NCBI GenBank assembly: GCA_024278345.1
Contig: JAJRTK010000290.1
Location: forward strand, 1 to 5,049
DNA: 5,049 bases
Direction of reading: 5' to 3'
From: a bacterium
Lineage (GTDB): Bacteria; CSSED10-310; JAJRTK01
This document shows positions 1-5,049 of this stretch, piece after piece. The translations under genes and the position numbers were made by a program. Numbering within the stretch: position 1 is the stretch's first letter; every line of letters begins with the position of its first letter. The notes under the pieces were generated by a model. The model made no database searches. It saw only the letters and a list, made by a program, of their open reading frames with translations, and was not told the DNA's origin.

Positions 1-27
1 CACGTTTGCGTGACTCGAAGGTCGTCC

Positions 28-42
28 GGGGACGCTGTCCCC
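28..42. repeat. Short hairpin GGGGAC/GTCCCC
   Basis: Arms GGGGAC (28-33) and GTCCCC (37-42) flank a 3-nt loop. It lies 31 nt from the hairpin at 74-93, and the two may be halves of one composite intergenic repeat continuing beyond the window's left edge. There is no further evidence of function. Confidence 0.45.
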
Positions 43-73
43 CGTCCCCTGGCAGGACTTCGCCCCGCACCCA

Positions 74-93
74 CCAGGGAGCTCGCTCCCTGG
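74..93. repeat. Perfect palindromic hairpin CCAGGGAGC/GCTCCCTGG
   Basis: Arms at 74-82 and 85-93 are exact reverse complements with 2 nt between them (in RNA, an 8-bp stem with a CTCG loop). A T5 run at 101-105 lies 7 nt beyond it on the + strand, but no + strand gene precedes it in the window. A dispersed palindrome is at least as likely as a terminator. Confidence 0.65.
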
Positions 94-209
94 ACCCACA
101 TTTTTGTGCGCTGCGCGTTTTCCTTTTATTTCCAATCTTTGTCCCGCCTTGCGTGGATACCCCACGAAAGGAACCCACCGTTCAATTCCGTGAATCCCGT
201 CCAGCCCGC

Positions 210-228
210 CACCGGCAAGAGGCCGGTG
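210..228. repeat. Hairpin CACCGGC/GCCGGTG, candidate cluster-end structure
   Basis: Arms CACCGGC (210-216) and GCCGGTG (222-228) pair perfectly around a 5-nt loop. It is the first strong hairpin after the propeller stop, 89 nt downstream in the minus direction, and could protect or end the transcript, although no U run follows. The surrounding GCCACC...GGTGCCACC look resembles dispersed intergenic palindromes of GC-rich genomes; that resemblance is from memory. Confidence 0.55.
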
Positions 229-316
229 CCACCAGGGCGGCGCCGCAGAGTGTAAAGCAAGAAGGCGGGGATTTGATAGGTCCCGAACAGTGAGCCGCAA
301 GCTCAGGGCCACGACC

Positions 317-1135
317 TCAGCGGGGAGCCGGCGCCTTTTCGCGGCAACAATCCCCTGAAACCCGCAACACGCCGCCACTCCGCTTTTCCACAAGGTAGAG
401 GCGACCTTGGGGATCGGTGGTCCCGCCTCCCGCAATAGCCGAGCCCGAAAGCCGAAAGACCTCCACGGGATCCGTCGGAGAAAGCGGCAACAACCATAAA
501 TCCCTGGTTTCACCCCCCACAACCCATACGCGCCCTTCCAAGCCCACCGCCAATTGAGGCAACAGGTGCCCGGACTGGACCCCATCCCGCTTCCAGATCG
601 CCACGGCCTTCCCAGAACCATCGAACCGCTGAATCCGGTCGTTCCCGCCATCGACCACCGTGATTTCGCCCCGGGCACCCACGGCCACCGAGGTGGGCTC
701 CAGGAGCTCCCCCGCACGGCGACCGGGCCGTCCCACTTGCCGAAGAAGTTTCCCTTTGGAATCGCAAACCAGCACCCGGCCCCGGCCAGTGTCGCCCAGG
801 ATCAGCTCGCCACCGGGGCCAATGGCCAGGGCCCGCGGATTGTACACTCCCAGGTGCCGGATATCGATCGATTCCAGATGGCGGCCGTCAAGATCGAACA
901 CCTCCACGAAGCCCGCCGCGTCCAAGAGATAAAGCCGCCCGTCAGAACCGATCTTGAGATCCGACAGCGCGACGAACGCCCTCTTGCCCGTCTCTTTTCC
1001 ACTCAACTCGAGCTTTTCGGAGGCTGGATCTTGTGGGAAAATGAAGACTTTCCGGCGGCTGGCCAGAATGACCAAGCGGTGGTCGGGACTGACGGCGATC
1101 CTCACCGGCTGCTCATTCCCCAGTCTCCACGCCAC
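317..1135 (-). CDS. Six-bladed NHL-type beta-propeller, probable C-terminal domain of the GT-C protein
   Basis: This encodes 272 residues from GTG 1135. Six repeats of the NHL type can be read. They centre on RIAVSPDHRLVI (about 12-23), DLKIGSDGRLYLLD (58-71), ALAIGPGGELILGD (101-114), SVAVGARGEITVVD (148-161, followed by the classic GGNDRIQRFD), LAVGLEGRVWVV (195-206) and TDPQGRLYLVE (240-250), so one closed propeller is likely. Such propellers bind proteins or glycans and are usually not enzymes by this motif alone. There is no signal peptide, odd for a module normally found outside the cytoplasm. An in-frame TAG lies three codons before GTG 1135, and AAGGTGA is 15 nt away, too far for a good ribosome site. 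A second option is GTG at 1105, which overlaps the preceding TGA as GTGA and could allow re-initiation. I favour a fusion to the preceding ORF broken by one base near 1118-1121. Confidence 0.8.
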   Translation of the reverse strand: MAWRLGNEQPVRIAVSPDHRLVILASRRKVFIFPQDPASEKLELSGKETGKRAFVALSDLKIGSDGRLYLLDAAGFVEVFDLDGRHLESIDIRHLGVYNPRALAIGPGGELILGDTGRGRVLVCDSKGKLLRQVGRPGRRAGELLEPTSVAVGARGEITVVDGGNDRIQRFDGSGKAVAIWKRDGVQSGHLLPQLAVGLEGRVWVVGGETRDLWLLPLSPTDPVEVFRLSGSAIAGGGTTDPQGRLYLVEKRSGGVLRVSGDCCREKAPAPR

Positions 1136-3699
1136 TTCGGTCTAAGAAGCTCACCTTGAAAATCGGCCTCATCCGTTTTTGGGAGATCTGGCACGGCGAT
1201 TCGTTTCCCAGCCTGCTCCGCCTGCCGCAAGAGCTCAGGCGAAACCGGCTCCTCGCCAAGCTCCAACAGTTCGCCGCCAGGCCCGGGAGGCCGCAAGACT
1301 TCCGAGGGAATGATGGCCCTTCGCCCTCCCGGCGGAATCCAGTACAGGTAGACTTGCGAGAAGTTCGTGTTATTCCAGTACTTGACCTCGATTTCGTGCC
1401 AACCTTTTTCCAGGAGGCAACTCCCCTGGGCGTAGCGATTGGAATGATCGTTGTTCACCACAAGCTTGCCATCCACAAGGACTTGGGAACCGTCGATGGC
1501 CGACGTTCCCAGCGAATAGCGGCCCGAGCGGGGCGCGAAAAGGCTGCCGACCCACCGGATGGAAAAGGGGCGCGGCAGAGGCAACAGATGGAAATAGAAG
1601 GCCACCTGCGGGTCGATCTGCTGAAACGCCGGCCGACCAGCCCATGTTTTGTTCCGGAAGTACTGCCCGATGAGGCCGCCGGTAGGCAGGGAAGGTGAAT
1701 AGAGAGCCGTGGGGGGAATCGGCTCCATTTTCGCCCTGTTTGGGGGCCTCCAGAGCAGCCTTGTCTTTCCCATGGCTTCGGCCACCCGGGTCGTCAGCTT
1801 CACGGTATGGCTTCCTCGGGCTAGCAGCGCCGAAGCCGGTTCCTTGGATTCCCAGGACAAAACCGTCTCGTCATCAATCTCTAATTTTGCCGGAACATCG
1901 CTCTCAAGGCGCAAGCGATAGATTCCGTCTCTGGAAACCCGGAGCACGCCCCGGGCTTGGGCGGTGAAAGGAACGGGAACCGGAGCCCCGCTCCAGTCCC
2001 ACGCGGTTTCCGAGGTGGCCTCTTCGGCCACCTGGACGGCCTCCACCACATCGTCGGAAGCCTCCTGCTGGTAAACCGTGACCCAGCCTTGAAGCGCTTC
2101 AATGTCCGACGCCGGTATCCGCGCGATCCACAAGATAGGAGCCCCTTGGGAGCCATCGCGCCCGGGGGCTCCAAAGGGCTCCAGCTCCGCGCGTGGATAG
2201 TACTGGCGGAGCAGCTTTGCCGTCTCCCGCTTGCTCCCCTGGAAGAAAACCAGGGCCTTGCGCCCTTTCCACTCCAGGGGCAAGTCCTTGCTCCGCTGAA
2301 AAGGCCGGCCCCTAAGAGCGTCGCCAGCGATGAGCCGCTGCGCGGGAGTGTTGAAGTAGACGGAAGGCACATAGATATCCGCGTCGAGACCCTCTTTTTT
2401 TACGACCCGGGCAATCTTCGTCTCCGCCGTGGAAAAGGAAGCCCAAACGGCCGAATCGTAGAGCTGCACCTCGAAATAGAGCCGCCAGTTCTGGACTGCG
2501 CCAGTCGCCAGGAGCAGCGCGGGCAGGCCAACGGAAAGCAGCCTTCCGGGCCAACGCCACCGGAGGCGGCGCAGCGCCAGGGAAAGCTGTGACAAAGGCA
2601 ATGCGGCCATGAGCGCGACGACCGCCGTCAGACCAAGAGTCCTTGCTCCCTGCGGAGCCTCAAAGGCCAGGGAAAAGATCCCTGGCGCGATCATCGCCCC
2701 GAACCAGATGAGCAGGAGGCCGTACATGGGTCTCCAGAAGAGTAGGAGGCACCATCCGAAACCGACGACCAAAAAGAAACCCGTCACCGGATCGAACATC
2801 GGCGCGCCCGGGTAATTGTGGCGGCCATTCCTGTCACCTTCCAGATGGAACATCCGTGCGTGCTGTATGGCGCTTTTTTCCAGGACTTTCAGCACGCGAT
2901 CCCGCTCCGGAGACGGGACCGCCAGGAATCGGATCGCTTCGCCGGCGGAGCTCTTCTTGATGACGGAAACCGTCCTCATGCGCTTGGAAAACTGTGCCTT
3001 GTGCCGCTTTGCGTACTGCATGACCGGCGCATAACTCAGCGTCATGGAAACCAGAGTGAGGACCACCAATCCCACCGCCGCCAGACTCCTGGATTCGCCC
3101 CAGACGAAGCGATGCACGAAAAAGAGGATCAGCAGGATCGGCACGGTGATCATGGAGTAGTAAAACTGGAGGCCGAGGCCCAGGATGACACCGGCAAGCA
3201 CGGCATCTCGCGGGCTTGAGCGGCGCAGGCTCCGGACGAAAAAGAAAAGCGTCAGCGGAATAAAGAGTGTCGTGGTGATCTGCGCGATGGCGAAACGGCT
3301 GAAATCCACGTGCCAGCGGCTCATGGCCAAAAAAGCGGCCGCGATGATTCCCACCCTGGGATGGAACAATTCTCGGCCCAACAGCCAAACCGCCACCACC
3401 GCGCCAAGAGCAATGAAGGTGGTCGCCAGACGAACCGCGAAGACGTTGCGCCCCAGCAGCTCAACAAAGATTGCGTAGTAGTAGAATAACATTGCCGGCA
3501 TCTGGGAGAGGCCCGGCACGAAGACGGGCCGGTAGCTCGGCCGATCCAGAATCTTCATCGCCTCCAGGCAGTTTTGCGCTTCGTCGAACCAAACCCCATA
3601 GGGCGTGGTGGTCAACAGGTGAAACCGGAACGAAGCCGCCAACCCCAAGACCAGAACCAGGCAAAAAGCTCGCCGCGGGTTATGGGGGCCGTGGGCCAT
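1102..3699 (-). CDS. Family 39 (PMT/ArnT-type GT-C) membrane glycosyltransferase with tandem PA14-type domains
   Basis: From ATG 3699 this is 865 residues. The N-terminal half has about twelve transmembrane helices between residues 12 and 409. The first outer loop carries GVWFDEA, with Asp39-Glu40 at the acidic position that is catalytic in the PMT/ArnT family, and WHVDFSR follows at about 129-135. NYPGAPMFDP at about 295-304 precedes the later helices. A soluble region follows from about 410. A degenerate PA14-like beta domain spans about 571-652, then a clear PA14 domain about 674-804 (GGLIGQYF, SGRYSL, DGSQVLVDGK, HEIEVKYWN). The family transfers sugars from polyprenyl-phosphate carriers to acceptors on the outer face of the membrane. 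PA14 domains commonly bind carbohydrate. ATG 3699 has only a poor, too-close AGAG upstream, and TTG at 3768 is no better. The 88-nt overlap with the upstream ORF and the mid-linker stop suggest the real protein extends at both ends. Family call is firm; acceptor and sugar are unknown. Confidence 0.9.
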   Translation of the reverse strand: MAHGPHNPRRAFCLVLVLGLAASFRFHLLTTTPYGVWFDEAQNCLEAMKILDRPSYRPVFVPGLSQMPAMLFYYYAIFVELLGRNVFAVRLATTFIALGAVVAVWLLGRELFHPRVGIIAAAFLAMSRWHVDFSRFAIAQITTTLFIPLTLFFFVRSLRRSSPRDAVLAGVILGLGLQFYYSMITVPILLILFFVHRFVWGESRSLAAVGLVVLTLVSMTLSYAPVMQYAKRHKAQFSKRMRTVSVIKKSSAGEAIRFLAVPSPERDRVLKVLEKSAIQHARMFHLEGDRNGRHNYPGAPMFDPVTGFFLVVGFGWCLLLFWRPMYGLLLIWFGAMIAPGIFSLAFEAPQGARTLGLTAVVALMAALPLSQLSLALRRLRWRWPGRLLSVGLPALLLATGAVQNWRLYFEVQLYDSAVWASFSTAETKIARVVKKEGLDADIYVPSVYFNTPAQRLIAGDALRGRPFQRSKDLPLEWKGRKALVFFQGSKRETAKLLRQYYPRAELEPFGAPGRDGSQGAPILWIARIPASDIEALQGWVTVYQQEASDDVVEAVQVAEEATSETAWDWSGAPVPVPFTAQARGVLRVSRDGIYRLRLESDVPAKLEIDDETVLSWESKEPASALLARGSHTVKLTTRVAEAMGKTRLLWRPPNRAKMEPIPPTALYSPSLPTGGLIGQYFRNKTWAGRPAFQQIDPQVAFYFHLLPLPRPFSIRWVGSLFAPRSGRYSLGTSAIDGSQVLVDGKLVVNNDHSNRYAQGSCLLEKGWHEIEVKYWNNTNFSQVYLYWIPPGGRRAIIPSEVLRPPGPGGELLELGEEPVSPELLRQAEQAGKRIAVPDLPKTDEADFQGELLRPKWRGDWGMSSR

Positions 3700-4085
3700 T
3701 CTCTGGAACCGCCCCAAGGAAGCCAACTCCCCAAAAGGCAGGCGATCCCCGCCCAAAAGAAGATCCAAGCCGTTCCATGCTCGGCCGGAGGCATGGTGAA
3801 CCGCTCCAGGGCCAGGTAGATCAAAACCCCCGACACCAGCAATCCCCCAAACCCCAGCGCCGCCCGCCAGTGCCAGCGGATCTCCCTCTTGCCCGAAGGA
3901 TCGGGCTCCCGGGAAGGAAGTCCGGCACCGAGCGCCAAGAGTACAGCCGCCGCCACAAAGGCCAACACCATCCAGGTGACATCTTTGGCCGGTTGCGCCA
4001 CCAAGGCACCGTAGCCTCCTAAGCCCACCGCCGCGAAAGTCGCCAGCAGTCCAAGCCAGGACAGGTTCTTCTTCTCATGGGTCAT
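3612..4085 (-). CDS. Four-helix membrane ORF, probable N-terminal part of the GT-C glycosyltransferase
   Basis: As sequenced this encodes 157 residues, starting at ATG 4085 inside the end of the family 2 glycosyltransferase gene. GGGAG lies 11 nt upstream; a longer TTG start at 4112 has no such site. Hydrophobic helices are at about 9-30, 36-56, 74-93 and 103-123, separated by short charged loops, with a hydrophilic linker at 124-139 ending in TRGEL. I do not recognise it as a stand-alone family. From residue 142 the tail AWFWSWGW has four tryptophans in eight positions. It comes from reading Leu/Val codons (CTG, GTT, TTG) one base out, and in the -1 frame the same DNA gives the first GT-C helix. 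The natural reading is a family 39 enzyme's N-terminal membrane extension cut off by a one-base shift near 3663-3667. A genuine separate small membrane protein remains possible. Confidence 0.7.
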   Translation of the reverse strand: MTHEKKNLSWLGLLATFAAVGLGGYGALVAQPAKDVTWMVLAFVAAAVLLALGAGLPSREPDPSGKREIRWHWRAALGFGGLLVSGVLIYLALERFTMPPAEHGTAWIFFWAGIACLLGSWLPWGGSREWPTAPITRGELFAWFWSWGWRLRSGFTC

Positions 4086-4914
4086 AACGCTTCGAGCTCC
4101 CTGGGCCGCCAACCACGGTTCCGCTCCCCTCCACGAGCTTCGCCTTCAAACTCTCCCGATTCAAACGTCCCCCCGATTCCCGGAAGATCCCGGAGACGAG
4201 CAAACCAAGGCGGGCCAGGCGATAAGAAAGGCTCACCCGGAGCACGCCAAACCCGTATTTGCAGGCTCGGCGAAAGCTGATGGACGAAGAATCCGTCGCA
4301 TAGTGGGTGGGACAAGAGATCTCCCCCACTTGAAACCCGTAATAGAAACATTGGGCCAGCATCTCGTTGTCAAACACGAAGTCGTTGGAGTTCATCTCCA
4401 GGGGAAGCCGCTCCAGAACTTGCCTGGAAAAAGCGCGATAACCGGTATGATATTCGGATAGTTTCTGCCTTAGCAACAAGTTTTGTGCCAAAGTGAGGCA
4501 CCGGTTGGCTAAATATTTGTATCGCGGCATGCCGCCTTTGATGGCGGTATTCCCCAGAATCCGGCTGCCCAGGACCACGTCGTAAACCCCCATTCCGATG
4601 AGCGATGCCATGGCGGGAATGAGGCGGGGATCATACTGGTAATCCGGATGCACCATCACGACGATGTCCGCACCTCTTGACAACGATTCCGTATAGCAGG
4701 TCTTCTGGTTTCCGCCATAACCCAAGTTCCGGCGATGCACCAAAGTCGGCAGTCCCAAGGATCGAGCAACCTCGGCGGTCCCGTCCTGACTGGCATCGTC
4801 CACGACCAGGACTTCATCGACGACATCCCGCGGGATCGCCGCCTGAGTCAGCTCCAGCGTCTGCCGTGCATTGTAGGCCGGCAGAACGACCACAACCCGT
4901 TTACCATGGATCAA
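4075..4914 (-). CDS. DPM1-like family 2 glycosyltransferase (probable polyprenyl-phosphate sugar transferase)
   Basis: This 279-residue protein has the GT-A fold signature of family 2 glycosyltransferases. LPAYNA lies at residues 11-16 after a beta strand, VDDASQDGT at about 38-46 (nucleotide binding), NLGYGGNQ at 63-70, HPDYQYDP at 89-96 as the metal/nucleotide acidic motif, GSR at 116-118, HTGYRAF at 156-162 and FDNEML at 181-186. This order matches the dolichol-phosphate mannosyltransferase-like branch, whose members move a sugar from a nucleotide donor to polyprenyl phosphate on the cytoplasmic side. No C-terminal transmembrane pair is evident, so it is probably peripheral. The start is TTG at 4914, chosen because GGAGG sits 8 nt upstream and nothing in frame nearby is better. 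Its stop overlaps the next ORF by 11 nt, so the two are probably co-transcribed. Family call is firm; the sugar is unknown. Confidence 0.93.
   Translation of the reverse strand: MIHGKRVVVVLPAYNARQTLELTQAAIPRDVVDEVLVVDDASQDGTAEVARSLGLPTLVHRRNLGYGGNQKTCYTESLSRGADIVVMVHPDYQYDPRLIPAMASLIGMGVYDVVLGSRILGNTAIKGGMPRYKYLANRCLTLAQNLLLRQKLSEYHTGYRAFSRQVLERLPLEMNSNDFVFDNEMLAQCFYYGFQVGEISCPTHYATDSSSISFRRACKYGFGVLRVSLSYRLARLGLLVSGIFRESGGRLNRESLKAKLVEGSGTVVGGPGSSKRYDP
4097..4101 (-). promoter_or_regulatory. Ribosome binding site of the small membrane ORF
   Basis: GGGAG on the minus strand lies 11 nt before ATG at 4085. The spacing is slightly long but usable. It supports the ATG start rather than the upstream in-frame TTG at 4112, and lies within the coding end of the preceding glycosyltransferase, as expected for a coupled cluster. 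Confidence 0.45.
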
Positions 4915-4920
4915 CTTTTA

Positions 4921-4927
4921 TTCCTCC
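4921..4927 (-). promoter_or_regulatory. Strong ribosome binding site for the family 2 glycosyltransferase
   Basis: On the minus strand GGAGGAA is followed, with 8 nt between GGAGG and the codon, by TTG at 4914. The spacing is ideal and fixes TTG as the start. A strong Shine-Dalgarno sequence paired with a weak start codon is consistent with this being the first gene of the cluster. Confidence 0.8.
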
Positions 4928-4980
4928 AAACCCGAAGAGCATCCCACCAACATCAGGCAATTCAAATCCCCTCTCCAAAC

Positions 4981-4992
4981 AGACATCTGTCT
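4981..4992. promoter_or_regulatory. Short dyad AGACA-TC-TGTCT, possible operator
   Basis: A perfect 5-bp dyad with a 2-nt centre lies 67 nt upstream of the family 2 glycosyltransferase start codon, in the only non-coding leader of the cluster. Position and symmetry would suit a repressor or activator site, but a dyad this short can arise by chance and no regulator gene is in view. No convincing -35/-10 pair could be fixed nearby. Confidence 0.2.
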
Positions 4993-5012
4993 TGCCGTGA
5001 AAGTACACGCCG

Positions 5013-5038
5013 GCATGGAGGCCGGAAGGCCTCCATGC
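5013..5038. repeat. Perfect 11-bp-arm hairpin with GGAA loop upstream of the cluster
   Basis: Arms GCATGGAGGCC (5013-5023) and GGCCTCCATGC (5028-5038) are exact reverse complements around the 4-nt loop GGAA, which on the + strand RNA is a GNRA-type tetraloop. Neither side has a T run, so a classical intrinsic terminator is not supported. It may be a dispersed palindromic (REP-like) element or a boundary structure before the glycosyltransferase cluster. Confidence 0.75.
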
Positions 5039-5049
5039 GAAAAGATTGG

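Larger units (their letters stand above)
1..316. other. Non-coding region downstream of the propeller ORF, rich in hairpins
   Basis: No open frame here has a ribosome binding site or recognisable protein features; short + strand frames begin at TTG without context. The stretch holds three unrelated perfect hairpins (28-42, 74-93, 210-228) and a weaker one, CGTGG/CCACG, at 152-166. Around 110-150 the composition becomes more T-rich than in the flanking genes. No hairpin is followed by a U run in the minus-strand direction, so the cluster has no evident intrinsic terminator. Confidence 0.6.
317..4085 (-). other. Proposed single interrupted gene: membrane bundle, GT-C core, tandem PA14, NHL propeller
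   Basis: The three ORFs from 4085 to 317 are offset by -1 at both joins. Adding one base in the A5 run at 3663-3667 (T5 on the coding strand) gives [16 protein letters not shown], a charged flank running into the first GT-C helix. Adding one base in the C4 run at 1118-1121 (G4 on the coding strand) gives KWRGDWGNEQPVRIAVSP, running from linker into the first propeller blade. The span of 3,769 nt plus two bases makes 1,257 codons, that is 1,256 residues and a stop. From general knowledge, long family 39 proteins with N-terminal helical extensions and C-terminal PA14 or NHL domains exist, which fits this order. The joining itself is inference. Confidence 0.55.

Noticed and set aside
74-105. Intrinsic terminator on the + strand (hairpin 74-93 plus T5)
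   Set aside because: The T run is short, is separated from the stem by 7 nt, and no + strand gene leads into it. For the minus-strand cluster the T run is on the wrong side.
6-293. Possible small + strand gene at the left edge
   Set aside because: It starts at TTG with no ribosome site, reads through two hairpins and has an Arg/Pro-rich sequence with no recognisable features.
554-1698. Long + strand open frames (554-1159 and 1156-1698) opposite the propeller and PA14 coding region
   Set aside because: They lie antisense to genes with clear domain signatures, have low-complexity Arg/Pro-rich composition and show no ribosome sites. They are by-products of high GC.
3655-3695. Canonical -1 programmed frameshift site
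   Set aside because: In the zero frame the T5 region reads GAG CTT TTT and the C5 region GCC CCC ATA. Neither forms X XXY YYZ with good re-pairing, and no clear downstream stimulatory hairpin or pseudoknot was seen by eye.
3697-3768. Earlier TTG start at 3768 for the GT-C ORF
   Set aside because: The extra 23 residues are read inside the last coding part of the upstream membrane ORF, lack a ribosome site and do not resemble a signal or helix. ATG 3699 or a frame fusion explains the N-terminus better.
4935-4975. Sigma-70 promoter upstream of the family 2 glycosyltransferase
   Set aside because: A TTGAAT-like -35 exists on the minus strand, but the hexamer 17 nt further on (ATGCTC) is a poor -10, so the call is not supportable.
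1-5049. CRISPR array, tRNA/rRNA, insertion sequence or defence system
   Set aside because: No regularly spaced repeats, no RNA gene signatures, no transposase or terminal repeats and no nuclease, helicase or toxin-like proteins were seen on either strand.

Overview
The window is a GC-rich bacterial segment in which every supportable gene lies on the minus strand. The genes form one tightly packed, overlapping cluster from about 4914 down to 317, flanked by short non-coding ends rich in perfect hairpins. The predicted proteins are a family 2 glycosyltransferase, a multi-pass GT-C glycosyltransferase, PA14 modules and a beta-propeller. Together with the high GC and the dispersed-type palindromes they suggest an environmental Gram-negative-type bacterium (for example an acidobacterial, verrucomicrobial or deltaproteobacterial lineage). 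No marker gene is present, so the phylum is not established.

Layout in transcription order (right to left): 4928-5049 is the leader, holding an 11-bp-arm hairpin and a small dyad. 4914-4075 encodes a DPM1-like family 2 glycosyltransferase, started by TTG behind a strong GGAGG. 4085-3612 encodes a small four-helix membrane ORF. 3699-1102 encodes a PMT/ArnT-like family 39 (GT-C) membrane glycosyltransferase with two C-terminal PA14-type domains. 1135-317 encodes a six-bladed NHL-type beta-propeller. 316-1 has no convincing gene and contains three different hairpins.

The functional theme is lipid-linked sugar transfer at the cell envelope. The family 2 enzyme would load a sugar onto polyprenyl phosphate at the cytoplasmic face. 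The GT-C enzyme would use that lipid-linked sugar on the outer face of the membrane. PA14 and propeller modules outside the membrane could bind glycan or protein partners.

The main point of interest is that the last three ORFs look like pieces of one gene. At both junctions the downstream ORF is in the -1 frame of the upstream one. At both, adding a single base to a short homopolymer (A5 at 3663-3667, C4 at 1118-1121, as written on the + strand) joins the frames without a stop. The result would be one 1,256-residue protein: N-terminal membrane bundle, GT-C core, tandem PA14, six-bladed propeller. Three observations favour a split single gene: a tryptophan-rich out-of-frame tail on the first ORF, no good ribosome binding site for the second, and no signal peptide on the propeller. 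Whether this is sequencing error, true decay, frameshifting or genuine translational coupling cannot be settled from the window.
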